The notes under the pieces were generated by a model that did no database searches, was not told where the DNA came from, and saw only the letters and a program-made list of their open reading frames with translations. A stretch of DNA of 64,000 bases from Trifolium pratense (Eukaryota > Streptophyta > Magnoliopsida > Fabales > Fabaceae): NCBI RefSeq assembly GCF_020283565.1, contig NC_060060.1, positions 65,767,257 through 65,831,256 on the forward strand. The letters run 5' to 3'. Of the stretch, positions 11,981 through 23,511 are shown piece by piece; position 1 is the first letter of the stretch, and each line of letters begins with the position of its first letter. The position numbers were made by a program, and so were the translations under genes.

Positions 11981-12130
11981 ATTTTTTCTCCTGAATTTTA
12001 CTTTTTTGCCTTAAATAAAAACTTTGTTGAAAAAAAAATTCGGTTCATGTTAACCGAGTTTTTCCTGAATTTGAACTAAAAAAACTTCGGTTTATGCAAA
12101 TCGAAGTTTTTATCAAAGACAAAATTGAAT
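11981..12130. repeat. Fragment of the TTCGGTT palindrome repeat family
   Basis: Contains TTCGGTTCATGTTAACCGA and CTTCGGTTTATG motifs and a left end (TTTTCTCCTGAATTTTACTT) similar to the inverted ends of the neighbouring element at 12268-12718. A further relative lies near 47080-47215. Probably a partial second copy of the same MITE family. Confidence 0.5.
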
Positions 12131-12267
12131 TTTTTGAGTATAAAATACGTGGGGGCCTAAAAGAAAACATATGAATGGATTTGCTTTGGTTGAGCCCAAC
12201 AGGAGTTGTGTCTATGAGCCTCACTCTCAATTGTAAACCAAATCCGTGTAGGTCTGGGTAATGTTTT

Positions 12268-12718
12268 GAACTTTTCTCTCCTGACCCCCCTCCCATTTCT
12301 TTTATATCCCCAAAAATCCTATTTTGCCCCTTGCGGTTTGAAAAATTTTTGCCAAAAAACTTCGGTTTATATTCACCGAAACCGAACATCAGCTTGTTCG
12401 GTACCTGCGAACCGAAATGTCCTAGATTTCGGTACGTTGTTACCGAAAATTTCATTGGGTTGCTGGAATTAGGCCATTTCGGCAGAAGTTTACCGAAATA
12501 ATTGTTTCGGTACCTGCGAACCGAAATGTCCCAGATTTCGGTAAGTGGTTACCGAAATTTTCATTGGCTCACTGGATCTAAATAAACTTCGGTGTATATT
12601 AACCGAAGTTTATCAGCATGTCAAATTCCTTCGGTTCGTATAAATCGCAGTACCCAAGGGCAAAAATGAAAATTCAGGGGGTAGAAAATAAATGAGGGGG
12701 TCGGAAGAGAAAAGTTTA
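12268..12718. mobile_element. MITE with TTCGGT/ACCGAA hairpin units
   Basis: Flanked by the 8-bp direct repeat AATGTTTT (12260-12267 and 12719-12726). The left end GAACTTTTCTCTCCTGACCC matches the reverse-complemented right end TAAACTTTTCTCTTCCGACC, and the homology continues for about 70 bp. Inside are repeated short palindromes such as TTCGGTACCTGCGAACCGAA, present twice in units about 115 bp apart. No protein is encoded. An 8-9 bp duplication suits a hAT- or Mutator-type MITE. Confidence 0.75.
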
Positions 12719-12726
12719 AATGTTTT

Positions 12727-14475
12727 TGGTGAGAGCTACCTTTGCCACCATGTTGGTTACTCGTGCGTCCTATTTTATCCGTAACTTAAGTAGCAGATGT
12801 GTAAAAATAGGGCGTTTTGGAAAGAAAAAAAAAGTCGTCCGCTACTTAAGTCATGGACAATGTTTGAGTAATCAGTAGGACAACAAAAATAACTCCTATT
12901 TTTGGTTTAGTATAACTGTCCTTTTGTTAAAAAAAAATAAAGAATCGACTTATAAATTTGGTTAATAGATTAAAAAAACTTAGTTTTAAATAAATAAAAT
13001 GAATGGAAGTTTTCTCAAAAGGTAACTATCAGAAATATTATTGGAGTGACCGAAGTTCGAACATCAAATTTCTCAAATTTCACGTTTCTTCACATTTAAA
13101 TTAGACTACTTACCAAAAAAATAAAAGATACAATGAAGGGAAGGACTTGTAATATTTGGAGGACCACATTGTGCATGCTAGACGCCGCCATAATTGAAAA
13201 ACTGAAAAACTAAAGTCCATTAAAGAGTAAGATATATCCAAGAAGTACCGAACATATGATTTACATTTTTTCTTTACACCAATTAGTTAGAGATTGGATT
13301 TCCTGCAGTTTTAAAATCCTGCAGTTTGGTGCATTTAGTGTTATTATGAGAGTGATCCTGCACCGAGTGGTGAAATTCTTAAGTTTTAAAGTGCATCGAA
13401 GTACGGATGATTGTTAAAAACAATTTATAATCAATTAACTTCATGATATTTGTAATAGATTACTCATATATTCATGAGACTTCTTAACATACACTCTCGC
13501 GTCCAGCACGGTTGAATTTTACATGATAACAGAAACTTGATAACAGGTGACTCAGTAGATGATGTGATACGTCTTAACACACACTGTCGCGCCTATCACT
13601 GTTGTGCTTGGTGCACGAATATAAATTGTGGGTGGGCCGAAAGTGAAAACCTGGTAGCAGGTGGCTCAGTGGATCGTGGAGGAGACTCTGTTACAATATT
13701 AGAAATAAGTATTGGATCTAACTCATCCTTACAAAATTAGTTTGTAAGGTGATGATTGCACTCACTTATAAATACATATTTAGGTCATCTCGTAACCGAT
13801 GTGAAACTTTTTAATTGCATAGTTTTAAATGAATAGAACTGAATAGAAGCACAAAGTAAAAAAAAAAACTAATCCTTACATTTTATGTGCATTGTGCACC
13901 CATAGAAAACTCTAGTCAGTCATACACGTCAAGCAAAAAAGGATGAAGAAAGGGAGAGAAAATTAGCAAAGTTTAGAAAAGCATATACAAAGCCAATTTT
14001 TCTGTTTCATTCCACGTTATGTATATTTTCACAAGTAAACAAAACATGACGAGAGAAACTAGCATTAACAAAGGACCTCATAAAAAAAAGCAATAGTAAA
14101 AGGGTGACAAAAGAAAAAAGTGAGAAGCTAGCATATAATATAATCTTATGAAGAAAGACATTGATATATAAAAATAAAAGCATAAAAAAATGAAATAAAA
14201 TGGTCAATTACTAGGATTAGACGAAGCAACAATTTCGGCTTATGATTCGTTACTTCCATCTCTTAACATAAACATTTGTCCTTCCTTGATATTAACAAAA
14301 AACAACATTAATTCCCACAAAACCATGCTACAAGCTATTCTTACCTTCTTCACTCAGTTACACGTATATTCCCCTCTTCCTCAAAAAGTTGTCGCCATTT
14401 TTAGACAACATATCAAATGTTGTCTTTTTTTCTTTGCTCAATTACTCCACAAAGCAGCAATATACTCTAACAAAC
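12727..14475. other. Intergenic region upstream of the membrane-protein gene
   Basis: AT-rich, no credible gene. From about 13480 to 13800 there is a moderately GC-rich stretch with two repeated phrases (CAGGTGACTCAGTAGATGATG and CAGGTGGCTCAGTGGATCGTG) that looks like old retroelement sequence; its short open frame is not credible. The final 200 bp should contain the promoter and 5' UTR of the gene starting at 14476. Confidence 0.4.
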
Positions 14476-17400
14476 ATGCTCAACTCAACTAATCATCGCT
14501 TGTTGTTTCTTTTGTTTCTCTTGTTCTTGATTTCAGCTGAGTCCTCTGTTCATGGTAGAAGCTTCAAGAGACCTGATCCTTTACTACATTTTAAAGACTA
14601 TAATGGCGATTTCGATGTTCGAAACAAACATTACTTAGCTGTGAGTTACTCCTTCTGTCACATAATAACTGTTACACTCGCTTGTTTCACATAGATTAAG
14701 AAAAAAAAAATTATAAATCATTTATAAATAGGCTCGCTTGTTCATATTTTCTACTACATGATCTTTTAGTCTATGAAATTATAGTAGTACTACTCGTTTA
14801 TTGTCCAGATACATGTTTTATTCAATGAACATAAAAAGTTGTTTTTTTCCTTCTTATATTCAAAACCGGAGGGAGTATATATATTATATAATTAGTTACA
14901 ATTGTGAAAGAGTGGTACATTTTATAAATGTTCAATAGATTAATAGATAAAGTGCAATACAATGTGTTCATGGAATGGATTTGATCAATTAAAAGCAATT
15001 TTGTGAGGGAATATAGGCTTGAGAATTTGAGATTGATTTTGAATATTGGTTTCTGATCCTTTTCAGTCTGCGGCATTTACAGGAGTTCATGGATATGCAT
15101 TTGCTGGAGTTTGGTTGATATGTGGATTGGTTTTGGGAATTTCTATGATTGTGAAGTGTCTAAGTGGTGGTTCTCTTTCATTACCATGCTTGGATCATTA
15201 CTATCTCCATATTTTCTTCATGCTTTTCGTGCTCACATCGCTTGCCATGTAAGTCTCCATTTTCCTACACTATATGGCATGACAGGCATGCGTCAGACAC
15301 CGGACACATCTTCAATCAGAAGTGTCATTAGTGCTACATAAATTCTATGACTATAATAGAAAATAGAATAAGCTAAATTTCATAAACTATCTTGTATTAT
15401 CATGAACTGTTTTTTGAAATTGAAGCAATTGTGTGTATATAACAGAGTTGCCTCAAGTTTTGTACTTGCCACAAGTCAGAAGACCCTAAGGAGGACAGAA
15501 AAATTGAAAGAAACTGTGGTGGGAATAGGAGAAGAAGCTCTTGAAGCCATAGGCAGAGTAATGAGAACAACTAAACAAATGCAATATCTTCTTCTTCCTT
15601 ATAATCCACAAATATCCGAGAGCTTGAATTCGACTACCAAAGATCTCAGAACAAACTCGCGTGTGATTCGTCGTTTTATTGACAGAAGTGAACAATCATT
15701 CAACAAGGCCACTCATACGTCGTATGGATTAAACTTAATTTCCCTTTAAATAAACTAATTGTGTTTCTTACTTTCTAATTAAATTTATTGATTTTATGAT
15801 CTTAATGTGTCACAGGCATACTGCACATATTGTTGTTCTAACAGTAAACTTAGTTACACTGGTTGCAGGACTAGGTAAGCATTATTATATTTGGCTAATT
15901 AATTTCCTTAAACAATTATTAGTGAAAAATGAAAATCATTGATTTGGTTTAACTAATGGTTTGGTCACTTTTTTGTTTTGACTCAGTTCTAATGCTACTG
16001 TATTGGCGTCCCGGATTTATAATGTAAGTGAGACTGCAACCAATTTTAACTTTTATGCATTGTCGGTGTAAAATTTTTTACATTGTAAGTCTATGACAAT
16101 CATGTTAGAGAAATAGTTTGTATTGGGATTGAATTGAGATAGAAGAGTTTAGAGTAAAAGAGAAGTAATTGGCATTAATTAAAAAAGGTTATGTACAATG
16201 CTTTTATACTAGCTTCACTAGCAAGTAACTATAGTTCTAACTAACTAACTATAGTAGAGTAGTTATTAACAAACTCTTAACTAACTTTACAAAACAAGCT
16301 AACAAACTAACAAACTAACATTTGAATTACTAACTCAATACACCTCCTTAATTCAAATGTTCCAAACTCTTTACACCAAGCTTGTTCCTTAGTCCAATGA
16401 ACCTGTCATGCTTCAATCCCTTTGTTAAGATATCAGCCTGTTGTTCATCAGTAGGGCAATGAGATAGCACAATCTTTCCCTTGTTGACTTGATCTCTGAT
16501 GAAGTGAAATCTTGTTTCAATATGCTTGCTTCTTCCATGAGAGATGGGATTTCTGGCCAAGTTGATAGCTGACTTGTTATCTACTAGTAGCTGCATTGGT
16601 TCAGTCAGCTCAATTTTGATGTCTTTTAGCAGAGATTCAAGCCAAATGCCTTGACAAGCAGCAAAGGCACATGCTATGTATTCAGCCTCACAGGATGAGA
16701 GAGCAATGACTGGCTGTTTCTTAGAGCACCATGAGATTGGAGCATCTAAGAATTTGAAAATGTAACCTGTTGTGCTTCTTCTATCAACATGATCACCACA
16801 CCAGTCAGAGTCTGAGAATCCTTCCAATCTATTCACTGCATTGCTGAGAGTATTTGGAAGTAATATGCCATAGTCCATTGTTCCTTTGACATATCTCATG
16901 ATTTTCTTTACTGCTATCATGTGAGATTTCTTTGGAGAGTTTACAAATCTACTCACAGCTCCAACTGCAAAAGCTAGATCTGGTCTGCTATTGCATAAGT
17001 ATCTGAGTGATCCAACCATCTGCTTATAGAGAGTTTCATTCACAGTTTCACCATTATCATCCAAATCCAATTTTGAATTTACTTCTATTGGTGTCACTGC
17101 AGGATTGCATTCAAGCATGTTGAATTTTAGCAGTAGTTCTTTCATATACTTCTTCTGATGCATCAAGATACCTTTACTAGTTGCTTCAAATTGCAATCCT
17201 AGGAAGTAGTTCAGTTTTCCCATGTCTGTCATTTCAAACTCAGAGTGCATTAGTTCTTTGAATGTAGCTATGTCACTAGCATCATTACCAGTAACAAGGA
17301 GATCATCAACATAAAGACAGATGATTAAGATTTTTGCTGTGCTTGAGTTATGCTTCACATATACTCCATGTTCAACTACACTTTTCTTGAAACCAGATTG

Positions 17401-20400
17401 TATTAAGAATCCATCAATCCTTTTATTCCATGCTCTTGGAGCCTATTTTAATCCATATAGAGCCTTATTCAGTTTATACACCATTCCTTCCTTTCCTTCT
17501 TTTATAAAACCTGGTGGTTGAGATACATATACCTCCTCATCAAGGGGTCCATTGAGGAATGCTGATTTTACATCCATTTGAGACAATGACCAATTCTTCA
17601 CACTTGCAATTGCTACTACTAGTCTAATTGTCTCAATTCTAGCAACTGGTGCATAAACTTCATGATAGTCCAAGCCAGCTTTCTGCAAAAATCCTTTTGC
17701 TACTAACCTGGCCTTATGCTTTGCAACTGAACCATTAGAGTCTAGTTTGACTTTAAACACCCATTTCACTGCTATTTGTTGCTTATTTGTTGGTAAGTCA
17801 GTCAAGCACCATGTGTTGTTTCTTTCAATTGCTTTAATTTCATCAATCATGGCTTGCTTCCAGACATTACTTACTATTGCTTCTTCAAAGCTAACTGGTT
17901 CAGTATCTACAAATAATGCAAAATGTACTAAATCTCCTTCTGTATCAATCACATCATCTCTGTAGGTTTCAAAACCTTGCAGTCTTGTTGATGGAACTCT
18001 GGTTCTCTTTGAACCATCTGCAATACTATTTGAGCTTGTGCTTGCTTCAGTGTTTGCAGTGATGTTCTCTACATCATATTCTTCTTGACTAGTGATGAGT
18101 GGAATGGTGTTGGCACTTTTGTCAACACATTTGCCCTTCCAGTCCCAGTTTTCAAGTTCACACACTTTCACATCCCTTCCAAGTTCAACTTTCTCTCTAA
18201 TTGGATCATATAGTTTATATGCTCCACTGGGATGGTAGCCAACAAGTATCATTTGTCTGCTCTTGTCTTGCAGCTTTGTTCTTTTCTGGTCAGGAATGTG
18301 GCTGTAGCATATTGAGCCAAAAACTCTTAAATGACTCACTTTTGGTTTCTTTCCACTCCATTTTTCTTCAGGCACAATGTTGTTTAGCTTCTTTGTTGGA
18401 CATTTATTCAAAATGTACACAGCAGTGTTGACTGCTTCACCCCAAAGATTGCTTGGCAGAGATTTTTCTTTCAACATACTTCTAACCATATTCATCACTG
18501 TTCTGTTTCTTCTTTCAGCTAGACCATTATGTTGAGGGGTATATGGTGCAGTCACTTCATGCTCAATTCCTTGATCAGCAAGAAATTGTTTGAATTCATT
18601 TGATGTGTACTCTCCTCCACCATCAGTCCTTAGGATCTTAATGGATTTTTCACTCTCTTTTTCAACTTTCTTCTTAAATCTTTTGAATACATCAAATGAC
18701 TCATTCTTTGCTTTGATTAAGTAAATCCACATCATTCTACTGAATTCATCAATAAAAGAAATGAAATACTTGTTACCTCCAAGTGATGGTACTTCAAATG
18801 GTCCACATACATCAGAATATATCACTTCTAACTGTTGCCTTGCTCTTGAAGCAACTTCTGATTTGAATGAGTTCCTGGTTTGCTTACCCATCATACACAC
18901 TTTGCACACATTATCAGGGACTTTGATAATTGGTAAGCCAGTAACCATGTGATTTGTGCCTAATTCCCTCAAGCTCTTGAAGTTCAAGTGACCATATCTA
19001 GCATGCCATATCCAGTTTTTGTCATCTACTTCTACTGCACTTAGGCACATGACTTTTGCAGTTGTCATGTTGATTTGAAAAGTTCTGTTCTTTGACAGAG
19101 GTGTTTTCAATATCAGATTTTTCTTTGCATCAAACAAGGCTAATGAATTGTTCTTCATTGTTACTGCAAAGCCTTTCTGGATTAACTGGCCTAGGCTTAA
19201 GAGATTGCTTTTCATACCTGGCACATAGAGCACATCTTCCATGATTACATGCTTTCCATCATCTCTGTTGATCACTAATTTCCCTATTCCTTCTGCTTGC
19301 AATGTTCTATCATCTGCAAACCTCACTTTGCTCTTTCTTGAGGCATCAATTTCAATTAGCCAATCTTTGTGACTGGTCATGTGATTTGAGCAACCAGTGT
19401 CAAGAAACCAGTAATCAGTGTTTGGTGTGGTGTCACTAATCTCATTCAATGTAGCCATCATGAGCTTTATATCATCTTCTTCATCTGAAGATGATTTTTC
19501 CTCCTCTTCTACTGCATTGGCTGCATCATTGTATTTCTTCTTGCCCTTTCCTTTGTTACCTTTAGCAAACCAGCACTCATCTGCATAATGACCATGCTTT
19601 CCACAGTTATAGCATTCAACATCTTTCTTGCTATATTTCTTTGAATTTTTTGAATTGCCAGAACCTCCTCCTCCTTTGTGTGAGGATTCAGTTTTGTCAC
19701 TTCCTTTGGAATTTTCAAAGCCTTCTTTCTTTTTATTCTTCTGCCAATTGTTCTTACCAGCACCATGCTTCTTTTTTGAATTTGCAAATAAGGCTTGATC
19801 TGTACCTTTCTCTTCATTTCTTGTACTGAGTCTCAATTCTCTTGCTTGTAGAGTGCTCATTAATTCTGCTGGAGTCATTGTTGCTAGATCTTTGGTTTCT
19901 TCTACTGTACAGACTATGTAATCAAACCTTGAGGGCAAAGATCTGAGGATCTTTTCACAGAATTGTTGATCAGTAATTACTTCTCCATTAAGGGACATTG
20001 AGTTTGTGATATTTCTTACTCTGTTGAAGAAATCTTCAATCTTTTCTGTTTCTTCCATCTCCACATGTTCATACTGCTTTCTCAATGCTTGAAGTTTCAC
20101 TTTCTTCACTTTTGCATCACCTGTATGGCATCTTTCCAATGTATCCCAGGCTTGCTTTGCAGTTGTGCAGGTTGAAATCTTGTCAAAGTTCACCTCATCA
20201 ACACTTTGATGAATCAGATAGATTGCTTTGCAATCTTTCTTCTTGTTGGCTGCATATGCTGTTCTCTGAGCTGCAGTCCCTTCATCACCAACCACTGCAT
20301 AACCTTGTTGAATGATTTCAAGCACTTCTTGAAATCCAAAGATTGCTTGCATCTGAATATTCCACCGATCCCAATTGTCTCCTTTCAATTTTGGTAATTG

Positions 20401-22106
20401 CGATGGAACATTGTTAGGATTCATCATGATTCAATTTTGATTTTTGCAGCAAGATTGAATCTTTAGGGCTCTAGATACCAATTTGTTAGAGAAATAGTTT
20501 GTATTGGGATTGAATTGAGATAGAAGAGTTTAGAGTAAAAGAGAAGTAATTGGCATTAATTAAAAAAGGTTATGTACAATGCTTTTATACTAGCTTCACT
20601 AGCAAGTAACTATAGTTCTAACTAACTAACTATAGTAGAGTAGTTATTAACAAACTCTTAACTAACTTTACAAAACAAGCTAACAAACTAACAAACTAAC
20701 ATTTGAATTACTAACTCAATAAATCAATTATGTGTCTGATTTTAGTAGTTATGATAAAACTCTTTACACTGACAATGTATATGAATTGTCGGTCATGATT
20801 GATTGACAGTGTAAAAACTCTTTACACTGACAATGTATATGAATTAAATCATGATTAAATTTAAGTGATAAGAGTTTGTGATTCTGTTTTACATTTTTGC
20901 TATGATTTATATTTTGCATTGGTTTAATTTCAGCATAATTCTATGCCTTTGGATCTTGACAAGCCTATGCTGGTTCTTAACCGGTTTTGATTATTTCCTT
21001 CACACGTAAGTAAACAAACTCTTCAATTCTTGAGTTATATTAGTAATTGGGATTAGAGCATTAAACTCTCTTTTCACTGTGAATGTAGTTTTGCAAATGA
21101 TGCATGTTCTGCCTTTGAGGATTTTGAGAAAAATCCACAAAACAGTAGCTTGGGTTCGATGTTACCATGCGTTAACGACTCATTCTCAGATAAATTGATA
21201 GCTCAAATTGGCAGTACCATCCACGGTTTCATAATTGAGGTACCAAATTTTATGTTTGCTTTCTAATTGAGTTCAATTTTCATATAAACTATGTTCTGAT
21301 ATAGTGGTTTGTTTCTTTCTGTCACAGTTGAATTCTAATGTATCAGTGATGTATGAGCTCCTAGGAATAGATGAAGAAAATGAAGATTTAATAGGAGTCA
21401 TGAAAATTTGTAACCCTTTCTCAGGAGCACCAAATTACACCTACATTCCTCAGAATTGCCCTCATGATACCATTCGGATCGGCGATTTACCAAAAGTGAG
21501 TCTGCACTAACATAGAAATATCATGTCACATTATATATTACATACAAACATTAATTATGTTGTGTCGGCAATAGGCACCCCAAAATATCTCTACGGCTTA
21601 GGCCTTTTGAATCTGTTATGTCAGTTATTCAATGAATTTGAAAAGTTGTATTTTACCTATAATTAAGACTGAAGTAGTGTATATATTACAAAATTTACAG
21701 TTGAATTGAAAATATCAATCTTATATTAAAATGCGTTTGGTTATAGATTCTTGCAAGGTTTACATGTAGCAAAGAAGATACATTAGAGAAATGCAGAAAA
21801 AGTGGAAGATTTGTTCCAAGAGGGTCATACAACATGGCTCATGCATATAGTAGATCAATCCAAGATATGCTTGATATATATCCAGATTTACAAAGACTAT
21901 CAAAATGCACTATTGTGAAGAACAAAGCTTCTGAAATTGTGTTGCATCAATGCAAACCAATAAGAAATTCAACAAAATTGTTGTGGGCATCTATGATGTC
22001 TCTTTCAATTATTATGGTAATCTTGGTATTTATGTGGGTGGTAGAGACTCTTCTATGTTGGGGAAAACCTCTTTCTGCATGGTTTAGGATTCACACATCT
22101 AGATAG
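14476..22106 (+). CDS. Multi-pass plant membrane protein (At2g12400/At2g25270 family)
   Basis: Nine exons with GT-AG borders: 14476-14640, 15067-15248, 15446-15721, 15816-15874, 15987-16023, 20934-21005, 21089-21239, 21328-21495 and 21747-22106. They sum to 1470 nt, 489 residues. The protein has an N-terminal signal or anchor ([14 protein letters not shown], about residues 9-22), then the family motif KRPDPLLHF and [15 protein letters not shown], five further hydrophobic spans (the last is [15 protein letters not shown] near the C-terminus) and a Cys-containing luminal or outer loop. It resembles the uncharacterised plant transmembrane proteins of the At2g12400/At2g25270/At5g67550 group; the biochemical role is unknown. 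The frame is preserved across intron 5, which carries a whole copia element, so the gene may still be expressed. The start was chosen because it opens the signal-like segment; an in-frame ATG at 14389 is also possible. Confidence 0.88.
16103..16340 (-). repeat. 3' LTR of the copia element
   Basis: 238 bp, starting TGTTAGAGAAATAG on the plus strand and ending CTAACTCAATA. It appears base-for-base identical to the LTR at 20484-20721. The AT-rich CTAACTAACTAAC and AACTAACAAACTAAC tracts are typical of short copia LTRs. Confidence 0.95.
16348..20427 (-). pseudogene. Copia gag-pol polyprotein with one in-frame stop
   Basis: One continuous frame of 1,360 codons, interrupted only by a TAG at 17445-17443 within the reverse transcriptase, just after LNKALYGLK and before APRAWN. 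Domains in order: gag of the UBN2/DUF4219 type (residues about 5-230), CCHC zinc knuckle [14 protein letters not shown] (about 271-284), aspartic protease with DTGCSNHM (about 342-349), HHCC and DDE integrase ([16 protein letters not shown], then SDVCGPF and DGGGEY), reverse transcriptase with KWVFKVK and YVDD, and RNase H with the SCEAEYIA motif. Because of the stop the pol product would be truncated before the YVDD active site unless the stop is bypassed; the downstream part is otherwise undamaged. Confidence 0.93.
20484..20721 (-). repeat. 5' LTR of the copia element
   Basis: 238 bp, apparently identical to the left LTR. The primer-binding site lies immediately inside it (about 20466-20482) and the AATCA target duplication immediately outside it (20722-20726). 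Confidence 0.95.
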
Positions 22107-22943
22107 AAAAATTTATTTGTAAAGAAATTTTTAAGATACAAATTTAAATTAAAGGTAGTATAATAGTGTAATTACTATTAGATGAGGGTGTGATACTTTT
22201 TTGTTTGTTAGTTTTTCCATTAGAGAAAATAACAATTAATGCAACTCGTAAGACAATTGGTTGGAGAATAATGTAAAAATTTCAAATAATTTCTTTTTGA
22301 GGTGTGAATATATACACATTACATGTTTGTGTTTTTTTTTTATTTTTATTTTTATCATTGGAACTAATTAAGACAAATAGATAAAGAAACAAATTAACAA
22401 ACTAAAGTATTTGCTAAACCCCTAATTAGCTTTAAAATATGGTAAACAATTAAAACATAAGAATGCATTTTTTAGACATCTTCTTCAACCTTTAATGCGG
22501 TTTGAAAATCAGATTCACATATGATATTTTAGAAGTTAAGTAAGATCCAGCCAGCTAACTTCAAAAAATGTTTAATGACTTGAAATTATACGCGTTTCGT
22601 CAACATATGAGCCACAAAAATAATTTGTCTCCAAATAAAACTAATCTGAAAATTTCTAAAAGAACATAAGATAGGAAATCACCTAACCATACTTTTTTAA
22701 TACTACTCCTATTAAACTATACTATGCTATGCTAGAACCCACAAAAAAATCAACAAAAATTGTAGAAGGTTTATTTAATAATTAGTTTGTGACTTTCTTG
22801 CAACAAACAAAAAAGGTAAACCAAATTTTGAGATAGTTTTATTAATCTTTTTGAAGACATAATAATGCAATGTAGTCTTTCCTTATTTCACTCACATACA
22901 TATATATAATTCTCATACTTGAGGACTCACTTGGTGATTAGTA
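22107..22943. other. Intergenic, 3' flanks of two convergent genes
   Basis: AT-rich, no reading frame of note. Contains the 3' UTR of the membrane-protein gene (AATAAT-like signals near 22260) and that of the small minus-strand gene. Nothing else recognised. Confidence 0.4.
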
Positions 22944-23397
22944 TTATATTACCGGAGAGTCCGGTGGTGGTGGGGGTGGTGGTGGAACTTCAATACATGC
23001 ACCACAGTATGTGCGTCTAACACATTTGGGCCTAACAACAACACCAATAATACATCTGCAACAATAAATGCAGTCTAAATCAATTTCACAAGATATAGGA
23101 CAATTTGGCTGACAAATTGTTCGAGAAAATACAAAATTATCACGGATTCCTCCTGCTTCAAATTCTACGCGCATACCTGCACATACAAACAACGCAAAAT
23201 ACATAAGAACGGTTTTTCTTATGCAATAGGTTAAATTAAGATTTGACGGATTATTTGGTTGAAGTAAGAAAATCACAATGTCATAGATAAAAAAAAAGTT
23301 CTCGAAATGATTTCAAACCTGTTACAATGATAAAAAATAACATCAAGAATGCCAAGTTTATGAGTGCGTAGTTCCTTTTGGTGCCCATCTTGTTCAT
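22944..23397 (-). CDS. Secreted cysteine-rich peptide with proline tail
   Basis: Two exons on the minus strand, 23319-23397 and 22944-23176, joined through donor CAG|GTTTGA and acceptor GTGCAG|GT, give about 103 residues. Exon 1 is a signal peptide (ALINLAFLMLFFIIVTG). Exon 2 encodes ten cysteines in about 40 residues, spaced C-x3-C-x3-C-x5-C-x2-CC-x1-C-x9-C-x5-C-x2-C, then an eight-proline run and PDSPVI. The signal-in-exon-1 architecture is common to plant defensin-like and legume nodule-specific cysteine-rich peptides, but the cysteine pattern matches neither the 4/6-Cys nodule type nor the 8-Cys defensin type that I know. Function is not assigned. The second ATG, at 23388, has the better context (AAGATGG) and would shorten the peptide by three residues. 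Confidence 0.6.
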
Positions 23398-23421
23398 AAA
23401 ATGTATATCTAGAAACATATG

Positions 23422-23429
23422 CTTATATA
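23422..23429 (-). promoter_or_regulatory. TATA box of the cysteine-rich peptide gene
   Basis: TATATAAG on the minus strand, about 34 bp upstream of the better ATG (23388). The short distance implies a very short 5' UTR and favours the 23388 start. A weaker TATA-like GATATACAT lies nearer the start. Confidence 0.5.
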
Positions 23430-23511
23430 GGAAACTGGTGAGATCACATTGCTCATCAAGCAAGTCTTCCATGGTTATAAAACTATGGGCACAAATTTTA
23501 GACACTTTCAA

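Larger units (their letters stand above)
16103..20721 (-). mobile_element. Complete, very young Ty1-copia retrotransposon
   Basis: 4,619 bp, flanked by the 5-bp target duplication AATCA (16098-16102 and 20722-20726). The two 238-bp LTRs look identical by eye. On the minus strand the 5' LTR is followed by TTGGTATCTAGAGCCC, a primer-binding site for initiator tRNA-Met, and the 3' LTR is preceded by the purine tract AAGGAGGTG. The LTRs begin TG but the duplication places their end at TA (CTCAATA) rather than the usual CA. It sits antisense in intron 5 of the membrane-protein gene. Confidence 0.95.
16040..20850. mobile_element. MITE split by the copia insertion
   Basis: Left of the copia element lies TATGCATTGTCGGTGTAAA (about 16055) and right of it TTTACACTGACAATGTATAT (about 20763 and again about 20826), which are inverted repeats of each other. 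They match the termini of the intact 184-bp MITE at 49811-49994 in design (GCACCGTCGGTGTAA). The MITE was therefore in intron 5 first and the copia element landed inside it. Ends are approximate. Confidence 0.6.

Noticed and set aside
17443..20427. 994-residue copia protein as a complete host gene
   Set aside because: It ends at a single stop within the reverse transcriptase, and the same frame continues to RNase H; LTRs bound it.
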